Origin: Cryptomeria japonica
Lineage: Eukaryota; Streptophyta; Pinopsida; Cupressales; Cupressaceae
Reading direction: 5' to 3'
Assembly: GCF_030272615.1 (NCBI RefSeq)
Contig: NC_081414.1
Coordinates: 50,685,136 to 50,749,135, forward strand
Length of the DNA: 64,000 nucleotides
Part shown: piece after piece, positions 11,285 to 22,295 of the stretch
How positions within the stretch are numbered: the stretch's first letter is position 1
Layout of the letters: every line of letters begins with the position of its first letter
Position numbers and translations under genes: made by a program
The notes under the pieces: generated by a model
The model's input: the letters and a program-made list of their open reading frames with translations, nothing else
Told to the model about the DNA's origin: nothing
Databases searched by the model: none

Positions 11285-12350
11285 TGTAGGGTCCTAAAAT
11301 TGAACCCCTTGCAATTTTTTACCACATTTGGTTCTTCACCTTAGTGTTTGCGCCCCTTGTCCTGATTGAAGATCCAATTATTCTCTTGCACATCACAAAT
11401 GCCAAAATTTTCAAACTTGCACTCAGACTGCACCTTGATCTTGACCCAAAATAGGGTAGGACCAGGGCATGGTGCCATGGTCGTACCTAAATGGAACCTA
11501 ATTTGAACTCTCTCTCTCATCTCAAATTTGAGCGAGATTTTTCTCTTTGTGTTGGCCTATGTCAGAAAATCAATCAATTAATCCGACATGCAGGTATATA
11601 AAGAGGACTTCCCCTCTCATTTGAACATCTATCAATCACATGAGCAAGAATTCAAGAACATAAGAGATCAAGAATTCAAGCATTCAAGAGAAATTGAGAA
11701 TTTTTTTAGTCTTTCTTCAAGCCTTGGAGCAGCAATAAAGTCAAGATTCAAGCATTCAAGTGGAGATCTACATCCTATTTCATGAAACCCTAATTCCATG
11801 TGGAGGCAAGAAAAACTTCACAAGGAGGTATAATCATTTCAGTTTCAATCATAATTCAGCATCTCCCTCAAAAGGAGAATATTTCCTTTCAATCGTTTTA
11901 TTTACATTTATCTCAATTTCATGGTTAATTCCAAAACTGGGGTTTGACCAAAGGCAAGCCCCTATTCCCAACCTATTTCCCTTTCTTTCTGTGTGCAAGA
12001 AAGATGTGTGCAACTGTTCTTTTGGAGTTAAACTTTATTTGCAGAGATGAAAAAGTCCTTTTTCAACGCATGAAAAATTCAGAGGACCAAGAGGGAAGAC
12101 CCTGTTTTCGTAGGGCAGATCCAAATCAGCTCATACTTCTTAGATCCAGGTGCATGACTGAATCCCGAACTTGTAGCTTTGTATTTTCTCAGTTTTATCT
12201 TCAATTTCAACACTTAACCTTAAATCAACATTTCAACTTACAAAAGAGGGAAAAACACTTTCATAATTTATCAATCCACTTAGTATTCAGTCCTTATTTG
12301 ATTTGTGATTGAATCTAGTGGATTCCTCGCCTCTTTTGAATGTAAAGGAA
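11285..12350 (+). repeat. LTR-like region B (3' LTR of element 2), end uncertain
   Basis: The region starts TGTAGGGTCC after a polypurine tract. A TATA box (TATATAAA, 11595-11602) lies about 310 bases in, followed by several ATTCAAG-type repeats (11648-11760). No CA end or target duplication could be fixed. Its overall order of motifs resembles LTR region A but the sequence is diverged, so the two are related families, not one pair. Confidence 0.5.
11595..11602 (+). promoter_or_regulatory. TATA box of LTR B
   Basis: TATATAAA is followed by GAGGACTTCC, in the same layout as the TATA region of LTR A. It is probably the promoter of the retroelement transcript. Confidence 0.45.
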
Positions 12351-12449
12351 ATCCATCAAAATGAAAAATTGATTTGGTGATTTCTCCTTCTATATTGCAA
12401 ATTGCCAAATCAAAATTTCCCCTTTGCACTGTCATAGTAGGCTTGAGTT

Positions 12450-13009
12450 GATTGCATAATTATATCTGATTACTTTTCAATATTAGGACACTTGCAAATA
12501 GTGTCAAAGAAATCTTCATCCAATCTGATCAACTTCTTACCAGCGGTGTCCTTTACATTTTCGCTAGGAGGATCAAAGTGACTTGCAACTACCATAACAA
12601 ATTTAGGGTCTTGAGCAGACATGGGAAAAACCACAACTAAATGGATACCACTATTGATAATGGACTCCATTTTGTAGTATGAAGGAGGCTGCTCAATTCT
12701 CTTGGGAAACTCAACTAGGTCAACATGACTAGTCTATGTGTCTCTTATCTAGTCTATTTTTGATGAAACTGATGAAGGTGGGAAGACCAGATGTGGATCT
12801 TGCTTCTTTAACTTCATGGCCTTGTTGCATGGATAATCCTCTATTATTTGTACAGTAATAACACTGTAACATGGGAAAACTATCAATGTTGGAGAAATGC
12901 AAACAACCATTTTGTTCATTCTGAGCTGAACAAGCTCCTCGGTGAGATGCATTTGATGTCACTAGGGTTTCAAAAACCCTCATTGTATCTTGGTAATTCA
13001 AAGGTAAAT
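12450..13009 (-). pseudogene. Unrecognised minus-strand gene fragment
   Basis: On the minus strand a coding-like frame runs from about 12952 down to about 12750. After a frame break it continues from about 12715 to 12470 (VDLVEFPKRIEQPP..., then ...LIRLDEDFFDTICKCPN). The upstream half has two Cys positions but not a clean zinc knuckle. Composition and conserved-looking hydrophobic/acidic spacing suggest a real but broken protein gene, most likely transposon-associated. I cannot name a family. Its 5' side (higher coordinates) is cut by the LTR that starts at 13010. Confidence 0.35.
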
Positions 13010-15938
13010 TGTTGGAGTACAATGAACACTAAGAGGGGGGATGAATCAATGTTTAAAAAAAAAACCAAATAGGTTTAAACGTCTTTACTGATTTACTCAT
13101 GAAATAGTATAAAGCAAATGATTAAAATGAAACAACAACAATTTAATTACACCAACACACAAATTGACACATAAAATTTCAAGAGTGGAAAATCCTCTTG
13201 GAGAATAAAAACCACTCATAAAAATGCCTCATTGGCTTATCTACAAAACTTCCATTTTACAATGCCTCACTGGCTATGTCTCACTAACAATACTATCTCA
13301 TTGATAGATTTTAAATACCTCACTAGAAATGTGCCTCGCTAGCTATTCAACAATATACATCATATCATCAAAGTTTTGATATAAACACAAATTACTGTAT
13401 ACGGTGAAAAATGATGATGATAAACTATTGTAAAACCACAAAGATCCAACCACAATAAATCCTAGTTCTACAACCAAACATTCACCATACACAAATGAAG
13501 ATACCTAAGAACATGCAAATCTACAAATAAAACAATATTACCATTCACATGTCAAGTAGGGTTTCAATCTCCATTGATCTTGTTTGATATATATTCTCTC
13601 AGATTTTGTATGTGCACAAGAGCTCAACAAAGAACGAATTGTGGTTGTTAAGTCGCTTGATTGCAAGAAGGCTTGATAGCCGCATTAGGTAGACACATTA
13701 GGTGTTAGAAAGAGATAAATAATTCTCTTATATAGAATATGCTTTAGAAAATGGAGGGATAAGATTAAGAGATGAAGAAATAAATGGGCGACTAAGATTG
13801 AAGGGTAGGTAGAATTAATAAAATAATGAAGGGGGTAGGTAGAGGAAAATTAAGAGATAAATGACATGTGTCATAGAGGAAAAAGGCAATGAATTAATTA
13901 AATAAATAAAGATTTATTTAATTAATAGAGGAAGTGGGACCAATTAAATAAATAAAAATATTTATTTAATTTAGGAGAAAGATAATTTAAATTAAAAAAT
14001 ATTTATTTAAATGAGGAAAGGGCTAGAAAAGGTTAAATGAATTACTTAAATAAATAAGATTTTATTTAATTAATAGAAGATAGGGTAAAATAAATAAATA
14101 AATAAAAATATTTATTTAATTAAACATGACAATTTTAGGTGTCTACAAGTACCATCTCCATTTCTTTTCTCATCATCTTCTGATCCCACATGACTTGAGA
14201 TTCAAAAGTAAATGTACAACATATATCTCATGTTCACATATACCTTATCATTGTGCATATGTGTAAGATACACACAATGAAATCATATAGTGTTACAATG
14301 TAATGTCTTATATACCTTCACAAAAATGTTGCTATACAATCAGAATGATCATATAATAAAATCACAGTAAACCAATATCTATGCAACAGAGTATAACCAA
14401 GAATGATATTTCCCTCTGATACAACAACACACACACTCAAGAAAGAATATAAGGAATTATATATTGAATGTTTTACATTTCTGAACTAGACCTTAAACTT
14501 CCTTTTTCAAGCTGAAATATAACTTCTATCTCTAACTACCCTTTAATAGGTAACAATTACAACTACATCATGATTTGTTCAATGCTTTAATAAAACAATG
14601 CCTTGTTGTTCTGATATAATAGTATATCAATATAATGTTTTGTGTTCTCACATAATGAGATTCGACAATATGATTTGTGTTCCCAAATAATAATACAAAC
14701 TGGACCATGCTTGGAATAACTAAATCTTGACACTATGCAAACCAACAATGGTCACAAATGAATGGAACTCAACAATAACTGAAAAATAGATCCAACTTGG
14801 AGTGACTCAACCATAACATAACATAGACCCGACAGAGGGTAATAATGACAGACCTTAACCACAACAATTTTTACTTGTTAACAAAAACCTTTACCCAGCC
14901 ATAACCCACATTAAGTTACCATTACAAATTTTAAGAAACTATATCCAATATTAGACAAATACAATGTCTCATCTTTAACCCAACCTGAAACAACTAGGGT
15001 TACAAAACAATAATATACCAACAAAGGTTCAAACATAAGAGGAACATTGTATACACTGAACCCTTAATGACAGAGAGTAAATGAAAGATACAACAACCCT
15101 TGACTAGGGTTTGCAAAACTCGGTTAGTTTTAGAATTACAAATATAAACAGTTTTATAAAATTGCAAAAAAAACCAATTCCAATTTTGCTTGCAAAAACA
15201 CAAACTAACTCAAAACTGAAATGTCTCTTCTTTCTCTTTTCTTTCTATAAAAAAATAACTGAAAATGGAAGAGAGAAACCTGTTATATGCCTATCACAAA
15301 TGAAACCAACTGTCACTACCATGCCTAAATTCAAACTATCATGCACCTCCTTCTAAATATGTCATGCAATCACCATCTAATCTTCCTCGAACAAGATGTT
15401 CAATACCCTAACTGTATCAAATTGTGCCCTAGCCTGAGCAAGGGATTTTCAAACAATAAGTGAATACAAAATAAGCCTCATAACTTTATGCATCACTTTT
15501 ATGTCATCAACCACATTACCACTACTTAGGTCGATGGGATTTATTTCCCATTTTATTACCAATGTCTTTGCATTATTAACATTAAGGGCCTAAAACACAT
15601 TGTATTCAAGAGACATCATTTACATTGCATTATGAACCAAAAGGACCTTCTAATACACATGACCTAATCATCTTTGTCACCTTTATAATGAATTAATTAA
15701 TATATGAAAGACAAAACACATATTATCCCAACATGACAATTATATGAATATAATGTGATCAAGACGAATGCAACTTGATATGTGATCAACATATGTGCAA
15801 GCTTTCTTATGAATATGATCACGTAGGGAACACTCTTGTAAACCATCATAGCATCTGATTAGGATAAACTAAATATGCCTTGAATCATATCATCTTAGCT
15901 TTGACATTTAATGCCAACACATACCATAGTAAATAACA
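13010..15938 (+). mobile_element. Probable family D LTR, interrupted by a solo LTR
   Basis: It starts TGTTGGAGTAC followed by the AGAGGGGGG(A)TGAATCA motif that heads every family D LTR in this window, and later has the GTGGAAAATCC motif seen in the others. A family-like end (ATGCCAACA) occurs at 15919. A possible TAAAT target duplication (13005-13009 and 15939-15943) would instead put the end at 15938. The interior carries a Tat-family solo LTR (13396-14147). Between 14148 and 15938 I see no gene. Boundaries are tentative. Confidence 0.4.
13396..14147 (-). repeat. Solo LTR, Tat-type family C, minus strand
   Basis: Read on the minus strand it begins TGTAGACACCTAAAATTGTC at 14147 and ends CACCGTATACA at 13396, matching the other family C LTRs (22811, 25612, 55582). 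It includes their series of TTAAATAAATA/TATTTATTTAA palindromes and a TATA box (minus strand, about 13722). No PBS follows one end and no polypurine tract precedes the other. Flanks ATTAC and AGTAC differ at one base and are a likely decayed 5-bp target duplication. This is therefore a solo LTR from LTR-LTR recombination. Confidence 0.8.
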
Positions 15939-15978
15939 TAAATTGGGCCAATAAGTTCCCTATTTACGTCTGTGCAAT

Positions 15979-16590
15979 TGACGTAATTCGAGTCCATAGG
16001 CCTGAATTACACTTTTGGGCAAAGCGTGGTTCACAAGTGTAATTTGGGTTCATAGGTACGAACTACACCTATTCAGTGCATATCAAAATTAGGTGTAGGT
16101 CAGACATATAAATCTGAACTACACCTGTTAAGTGCATATCAAAATTAGGTGTAGGTTAGATGTATAAATCCGAACTACACCTAAAAATGAAGAAACAAAG
16201 TGTAAGGTGAGTTTATAAACCCGCCATACACCTAAAAGGGGAAGATATACAAAATGGTGTAAAGTAGGTTTACAAACCTGCCTTGCACCATAAGGATACA
16301 GTTGTAAAACATGTAAGGTGCAGGTTGGGTATGTAGACCCGACATGCACCAGTCAAAAGAAACAGTGTGCCCACCATACATCACTTCAAAAATGTAAAGA
16401 GAGCAGGGTGTAGGTTAGGACCATAGACCTGACATGCACCAAGCAATGGCCTTTGGTGCATGATGGGTCTATGACCCCGCCATGCACTTAGCAAAACAAA
16501 ATAAAGGAACAAGGCATGGATTTCAGGTTTACAAACCCGAACTTCATCAAAGACTAGTGTAGTTCGGGTTTGTAAAACCGAACTCCACCA
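15979..16590. repeat. Array of 11 short imperfect palindromes
   Basis: Eleven units of about 34-36 bases, spaced about 52-55 bases apart, each read roughly GGTGTAG-TTCGGGTTT-R-TAAACCCGAA-CTACACC with substitutions. Units lie near 15979, 16035, 16091, 16147, 16200, 16256, 16316, 16406, 16455, 16513 and 16555. In each the two halves are complementary, so a hairpin could form on either strand. The spacers differ more than the arms. No open frame runs through it. The array lies next to retroelement fragments but I cannot assign it to a known repeat class. Confidence 0.8.
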
Positions 16591-16999
16591 TGGGGAATCA
16601 TTTTTAAAAACATAGTGCTATGGATAAAATGGGTATCGCGTAGGTCCATTGACTCTAGAAAAACCACAAATGTGGTGTTGTTCAAACCAATGAACCCGAA
16701 CGACTCTCATTTTGGGTTGCTATTAAGCAATGCGAAGATATGTGTTCAAATCAAGTGACTTTGAAACTGAATACAATAAAAAATAAGGGTTTTCAAAACT
16801 CGAATAGTGGTAAATCAAAATGGAAAATCACAAAGACATAAAGGGAAAGAATCATACTTGAACAATGAGGAAAAACCCTGTGAAAATGAAGAGTAAACAC
16901 ATTTGAAATAAAAATGTCAGGTAAGAACATAAAAATATAACAAAACAAGTCCTATTCAAACTTGTAATTGGAGTATTAAATAAAACTTGAAGTGCCATA

Positions 17000-17345
17000 A
17001 ATACGTGCAAATCAGGTTTGTTGGTCAAGATTTGCCTTTAGATATTCTACTGCTAACATTTGAATCTTAGTTTTCTTCGCATGATCAATAATGTCGAAAG
17101 GTTGATATTGCAAATTTAATGAAGGACCAGAAACATCACTTGTAGGATTAGGACTAACAAACACTCCTTGACACATTAGATGAAGAAGGATTAGGAGTGC
17201 TTACTTGTTTACCTACAACAAGATCCTTAGGCAAGGTGGGAAAAGGGGTACCTCTCTTTGCAAGAGTCACATGCAATTAAGGAGTATCTTTTGCCTTAGA
17301 CGTGTCACCAGACTATTGATCAAGCTAGTTAGGAGCTTGTAAACA
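17000..17345 (-). pseudogene. Minus-strand retroelement gag/protease-type fragment
   Basis: On the minus strand, frames with stops read PKDLVVGKQVSTPNPS and then YQPFDIIDHAKKTKIQML. The second resembles the linker before the protease of plant gypsy polyproteins. The fragment ends abruptly at about 17345 against a plus-strand RNase H fragment, so this is a junction between two broken elements. Low confidence. Confidence 0.3.
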
Positions 17346-17351
17346 TGTGAA

Positions 17352-17646
17352 CACTACAAATAGCTGACGGCAAGGAAAAAGCAGTATACTATATCAGTCG
17401 CACATTGGTGGGATATGAGCTAAACTACACACCAATCGAGCGTGCATGTCTCGCCGTGGTCTTTGCTTCACAGAAATTATGACATTACATGCTCACTCAT
17501 AAGACTAAGTTGATTACAAGAATTGATCCATTAAAATACCTTCTCAACAAAGCTACACTTACTGGGCGACTGACCAAGTGGGTAATGATCCTGAGTGAAT
17601 TCGACATTGAGTATGTGGACAGAAAGCAATAAAAGGACAAGCAATC
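17352..17646 (+). pseudogene. End of gypsy RT-linked RNase H, decayed
   Basis: The frame reads ...KAVYYISRTLVGYELNYTPIE..., then after a stop HYMLTHKTKLITRIDPLKYLL and TGRLTKWVMILSEFDIEYVDR. This is the C-terminal part of the gypsy RNase H that follows reverse transcriptase. A stop at about 17479 and a one-base frameshift near 17630 separate it from the downstream ORF. The RT itself is missing upstream of 17350. Confidence 0.8.
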
Positions 17647-19491
17647 GTGGATCAATTAGCAGATGCTCCCATGATAGATGATGTTCCTCTAAATTCCGAA
17701 TTTCCAGATGAATCCATTTTAAAAATATCACAGGCAAAGCCATGGCAGCTGTACTTTGACGGCTCATACACACAACATGGGGCAGGAGCTAGTATTCTCT
17801 TTATAACTCCTCAAGGCGATTCTATACCAAAATCATACCGCTTATCATTTCCTTGCACTAACAATATAGCGGAATATGAGGCATTAACAACTGGATTACG
17901 AATTGCAGTTCAGTGGAAGATCCAAGAAATTCGTGTTTTTGGGGATTCTCAACTTGTCATCCGTCAAGCAACTGATGATTACCAAACAAAAGATGAAAAA
18001 TTAATGCCTTACAAGCAACTGGTAGATGATTTGAAACAGCACTTCACAAAGATAGATTTTGAGCAGATACCAAGAGAGCAGAATCGTGCTGCAGATGCCA
18101 TGGCTACAATTGCTTCACTAATTGACCTGCCTCAAAATGAAACCTGCTATGAGTTCCTGGTAGACAATCTGTTGGTTCCTTCATATGAGATCACTCCTAT
18201 TGAAATTATATGCGTTGTTGGTCCCGAATCCCAGTTATATGGTTCCATATTCACATATCTTCGTGACAATATCTTACCTCCTGATCTATCAAACAACCAA
18301 CGCCGCACTTTCATTCGCCAATCCTCTCGATATGTCATTCTAGCTGATATCCTATACCAACGAGGTCTAGATGGCACTCTTCTTAGATGTTTAGAAAGCG
18401 ACGAAGCTCAGATTGCGTTACGTGAAGTGCATGAAGGGATATGTGGTCCGCATACTAGTGGTCCTACCTTGGCTAAGAAACTCATCAGGACTGGATATTA
18501 CTGGCCCAATATGGAAAAAGACTCATATCAGTTCGTCAAGAAATGTAAGCAATGTCAAATTCATGGAGACCTCATAAATGCACCAGCACAAGAACTACAA
18601 CCACTTGCGTCTCGTTGGCCCTTTTGTCAGTGGGGATTCGATCTCATAGGCAAGATTCACCCTCCTTCTTCCAATGGTCATAAATTCATTATCACAGCCA
18701 CAGAGTACTTCACAAAGTGGATTGAGGCTGTGCCTCTCACACAAGTCACTGGAAAACAAATTGCTACTTTCATCCTTAACTATATCATTTGCCGATATGG
18801 TATTCCTAAGTCCATTATTACTGATAACGGGCGTCCCTTCAAAAATCAAGATGTTCATGAACTCTGTGATCGCTTCCATATTTCCCATCGTTTCTCCACA
18901 CCATATTACCCCCAAGGTAATGGCCAAGCTGAGGCATCTAATAAAACAATTCTTAAAATCCTCAAGAAGACAGTCGGCGACGCTGGCCGTAATTGGCATA
19001 TCCAACTCAATCCTGCACTCTGGGCCTACCGCACAAGCGTCCGTACACCTACAGGAGCTACACCCTATTCACTAGTCTATGGTTCTGAAGCGATCTTGCC
19101 TATTGAGGTCGAGTTACCCTCTTTACGGGTCTCTTTGCAAAACATCATCACTGATGAAGATTCCAGAGTCTCTCGCTTACAAGAACTAGAATTGCTGGAT
19201 GAATGGAGACAAACTGCTTTTAATCATCTCGAGGCTTACCAACAACGAATGAGTCGCAGCTACAATCACAAGGTCAAGCCTCGCACATTTGAGGTAGGTG
19301 ACTTGGTTCTCAAAGAAAATCCTAAAAATCAACAAGACAGAGAGAAGAAGGGCAAGTTCGAACCAAATTGGCTTGGTCCCTACATTATTACAGCAGCATA
19401 TGGATCTGGTGCATATCAGCTCTCAACTACAGAAGGCGAACCTTTGGAGGATCCTATCAACAGCATGCACCTTCGCAGGTTCTACACATAG
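17647..19491 (+). CDS. Tat-clade archaeal-type RNase H and integrase, partial pol
   Basis: The open frame of 614 codons has two enzymes. An archaeal-type RNase H spans about residues 33-155, with acidic residues D38 (YFDGS), E76 (NIAEYEAL), D100 (FGDSQLV) and D150 (RAADAM); it would remove RNA from the RNA-DNA hybrid. The integrase spans about 250-610: zinc motif H262, H269, C300, C303; catalytic D332 (FDLIG), D393 (TDNGRP) and E429 (GNGQAEAS); then the C-terminal DNA-binding part ending HLRRFYT. All key residues are present. A second RNase H between the RT-linked one and integrase is a mark of the Tat lineage. The listed start is only the first ATG after a frameshift; the natural protein was part of a larger Gag-Pol. 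There is no chromodomain. Confidence 0.9.
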   Translation: MDQLADAPMIDDVPLNSEFPDESILKISQAKPWQLYFDGSYTQHGAGASILFITPQGDSIPKSYRLSFPCTNNIAEYEALTTGLRIAVQWKIQEIRVFGDSQLVIRQATDDYQTKDEKLMPYKQLVDDLKQHFTKIDFEQIPREQNRAADAMATIASLIDLPQNETCYEFLVDNLLVPSYEITPIEIICVVGPESQLYGSIFTYLRDNILPPDLSNNQRRTFIRQSSRYVILADILYQRGLDGTLLRCLESDEAQIALREVHEGICGPHTSGPTLAKKLIRTGYYWPNMEKDSYQFVKKCKQCQIHGDLINAPAQELQPLASRWPFCQWGFDLIGKIHPPSSNGHKFIITATEYFTKWIEAVPLTQVTGKQIATFILNYIICRYGIPKSIITDNGRPFKNQDVHELCDRFHISHRFSTPYYPQGNGQAEASNKTILKILKKTVGDAGRNWHIQLNPALWAYRTSVRTPTGATPYSLVYGSEAILPIEVELPSLRVSLQNIITDEDSRVSRLQELELLDEWRQTAFNHLEAYQQRMSRSYNHKVKPRTFEVGDLVLKENPKNQQDREKKGKFEPNWLGPYIITAAYGSGAYQLSTTEGEPLEDPINSMHLRRFYT

Positions 19492-21142
19492 CTCTTCGGA
19501 TTATCCTAATTCAAAAAATACAAAAAAATCAAAAAATTCAAAAATACAAAAAAAAATCGTTACTTGGTGAAAACCTGGCAAACAGGCGCCTTGTGACACA
19601 AAAAACATTGAAAAATTGAAAAAAGTAAAGAGAAATAATTTTGTCCAATGGTGAAAACCACTTTGGTGGTGCCCTGGGCAAGTACCATGGTGAAAACTGG
19701 GTCACCAACGCCATGCGTAGAGACATTGCTCCTCCCTCCTTCAGGATTCACTTTCATCCTTTCACTTTGCACACACTCACAACCTATTCATTCACAATAA
19801 ACTTACCCATTCCCATCATGGCTTGTTATTGATCTACCCAAGATTGGTTAGCCATTCATAATAAACCCCCCTTTTCACTCCCTTTCTATCCATAATAAAT
19901 CAGATCTTATCTGTGGCTAAGGCAAATCCTACGTCTAGTGATGGGTGTGGAACTGAGAACACCACATGTTTCGAGGAGTACAGTTTCTTCCAGCTTTCTT
20001 CAGTCTATTCGCGTGTAATCCACAATAAAGCAACATTTGCATCACAGATTTGCAATAAAGTTTCGTCTTCTCCGCAATAAAGTATCAGTTTCATGGATTC
20101 AGTCAGTTTCAGATGAGACACAGCAGTAACAATGGGCTTCAACAAATCAAATCTTGCAACAGACTCAGACAACATTATGGTACAGTGCTATCTATCATTT
20201 CTGTGAAAGTAAACATTGTGACCACAATCAAATAAGACTTATACAAGTGACAAGAGACACTAAACTTGAGGATTACAGTGGATGTTGGTGTCGAGTCTTG
20301 GTTTTCTTATGATTTCATCTTTTTGGTGACATGTCTTTTAGCTTTTCCAGGATGTCTTTGACTAGAGATTCTATTTCCAAGATGTCTTTGACTAGAAAGG
20401 CGAGGATGGGATATCGTCACCTATTTGTATTTGCTGTCTGTGGATTGTCTTTTAGTAATGCTATGACTTGTCCAAAGATATGAGGACACTGTGAGTCTAG
20501 TATGAACTGGGGCATTCCTTGTTTGTGACTGTCTTATCTCCATGCAAATGGGTACAATGACTTTCTGGGTCGAACAAATGCCTCGATTGTCATAACCTAT
20601 TTTGCCATAATAAGCTCAATGATGATAACACACAAGAAGCTTTTTCACTTTCATATCTTTTGTCTTTCATCCCCCCTTTCTTGATTGACTTCCATCGTCC
20701 TTCTCGAGTCCGCATAGCCTGCTATCACATGACTGAGTATAATGACACACCAAAAACATTTGCATTTCATGTAGCTGCACCTACATTACCACATATAAGC
20801 ATTTCATACATACATATAGATATCACAACTGCATCACATCCTGCACACAACACTTGTTAGCACAATTTACATTTGCATTATCATATTCATCTGCATTACT
20901 TACATTCACATTTGCATCATGCATACACATATAAAACATAAATGAACAAAAAAAATAAAAAAAATATTGCATTGCATTACATACATATTTGCATCCATAT
21001 CATAAGCATCACATAAGAACATCTCATCACATAGGTACACATGCATATAGTTGCCGCAAAGATGAATCATCTCATATATATAATCAAAAGTGTCATGATA
21101 CAATGATGTCAAAATCATATGGCTACAATAACCCGCAGGTGT
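19492..21142 (+). other. Region between Tat pol and antisense gene, non-coding
   Basis: An A-rich stretch follows directly (19508-19560), then GTGAAAACC blocks near 19560-19700, as is usual after integrase in such elements. I see no domain in the remainder. In the region where the C-terminal part of the antisense PMD gene would be expected (up to 21142) there is only AT-rich, CAT-rich sequence (about 20760-21120). Confidence 0.5.
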
Positions 21143-21651
21143 CTACATCATCATACAAAATGGTACAAAACTGATACAGAGGAACTCACTGATAACTCCT
21201 ACCAACACTGTTGGTAGTGCTAATCCTGTCCATGTCATGGTATCCCATGCCACTTGTCCTGCTCTCATCTCTAGGCCGGGATCCTGAAACACCCGTCTCA
21301 AAGCCTCTCTGTCTCCGTCGCGATCGTATGGAATCAGCTCTCCATCGATTGGTATATGTAGAATCCTATAAACATCCTCAAGGGTGACTGTCATCTCACC
21401 CATCGGCAAATGAAATGTGCATGTCTCTGAATGCCATCTCTCGGCCAGCACAGTCAGCAAACCCATGTTTGCCCGAAACTCAGGCACATACAATACGTGT
21501 CTCAAACCCATCTCCTCGATGGCAGCTCTATCCTGAAAAGACAACTCCGGTCGCAACCTCTGTGTGGACGGGAATCTCTCCCGTGACTCTAGCATAGGCA
21601 AATACTCCTGCAGTCAAACAAATCAATCATGTCAGTCATGGTGGCATTCAC

Positions 21652-21935
21652 TGTTCATCACAAAATGCTACTCGCTATCTAAATGCATATGGTCATCTAT
21701 CTCAGTGACACTCACTGTTCATCACAAAGTGTTGCTATCTATCCTAGTAGTGCTCCCTGTTCATCACAAAGTACTATGTGTGTGACATTCCCTGTTCATC
21801 ACAAAGTGTTACTCACATTTTGCACTCCCTGTTCATCACAAAGTGCTGCTCATACTTTGGGTACTCCCTGTTCATCACAAAGTACTCTATCTTGGTGCTC
21901 CCTGTTCATCACAAAGTGCCTTGATCTATCCTAGT
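21652..21935 (+). repeat. Tandem array TTCATCACAAAGTGCT, seven units
   Basis: The core CTGTTCATCACAAAGTG recurs seven times (near 21652, 21715, 21759, 21793, 21829, 21868 and 21902) at 34-63-base spacing, with a degenerate eighth (GTTCATCACAGAACTG) near 21993. The array lies inside the putative intron of the antisense PMD gene, and the same array with the same order of spacers recurs at 24578. Confidence 0.9.
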
Positions 21936-22049
21936 CTTCCTAGAGGACCTGCTTGAGTGTATCCTCTCAGCAGCTTATCCAATCGACAGCGTATGTTCAT
22001 CACAGAACTGCCGATTTGACCTAGAAGACAAAAACCTTGCATTTTCAGA

Positions 22050-22295
22050 CATAAACGCGTTTCTAACTCACAAACGCGCCTATTGACTGCACAAGCGCAC
22101 CTAAACAACACAGACGCGCCTATTTGACATAAACGTGCCTAAATTGTTCACAAACGCGACTTTGCAACATAAATGCCCCTAAAGGACGCAGACGCACCCG
22201 CATTTGGCACAAACGTGGTTCCAGACACAGACGTGCCTGGCACCGACACAGACACGCCTGTAGGACATAGACGCGCCTGGCACCGACGCAGACGC
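22050..22295 (+). repeat. CACAGACGCGCCT array, about 13 degenerate units
   Basis: Units of about 17-20 bases centre on CACAGACGCGCCTG and variants (CATAAACGTGCCT, CACAAACGCGACT and others). It is GC-richer than its surroundings and rich in CpG, with CG/TG/CA variants that look like methylation decay. It lies in the PMD intron, next to the previous array. Confidence 0.85.

Noticed and set aside
5393-12350. Treating LTR A and LTR B as the two LTRs of one element
   Set aside because: Their starts and bodies diverge after the first few bases beyond what a single insertion pair would show here; only the motif order agrees.
13396-14147. Minus-strand LTR as 5' or 3' LTR of a full element
   Set aside because: No PBS beyond the 13396 end and no polypurine tract beyond 14147, so a solo LTR is simpler.
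15979-16590. Palindrome array as CRISPR or a tRNA cluster
   Set aside because: Units diverge too much for CRISPR repeats and lack tRNA arm lengths and A/B box motifs.
21652-21935. Regularly spaced repeat with unique spacers resembling a CRISPR array
   Set aside because: Spacing is irregular (34-63 bases), the same spacers recur in the second copy at 24578, there are no cas genes, and the surroundings are plant retroelements.
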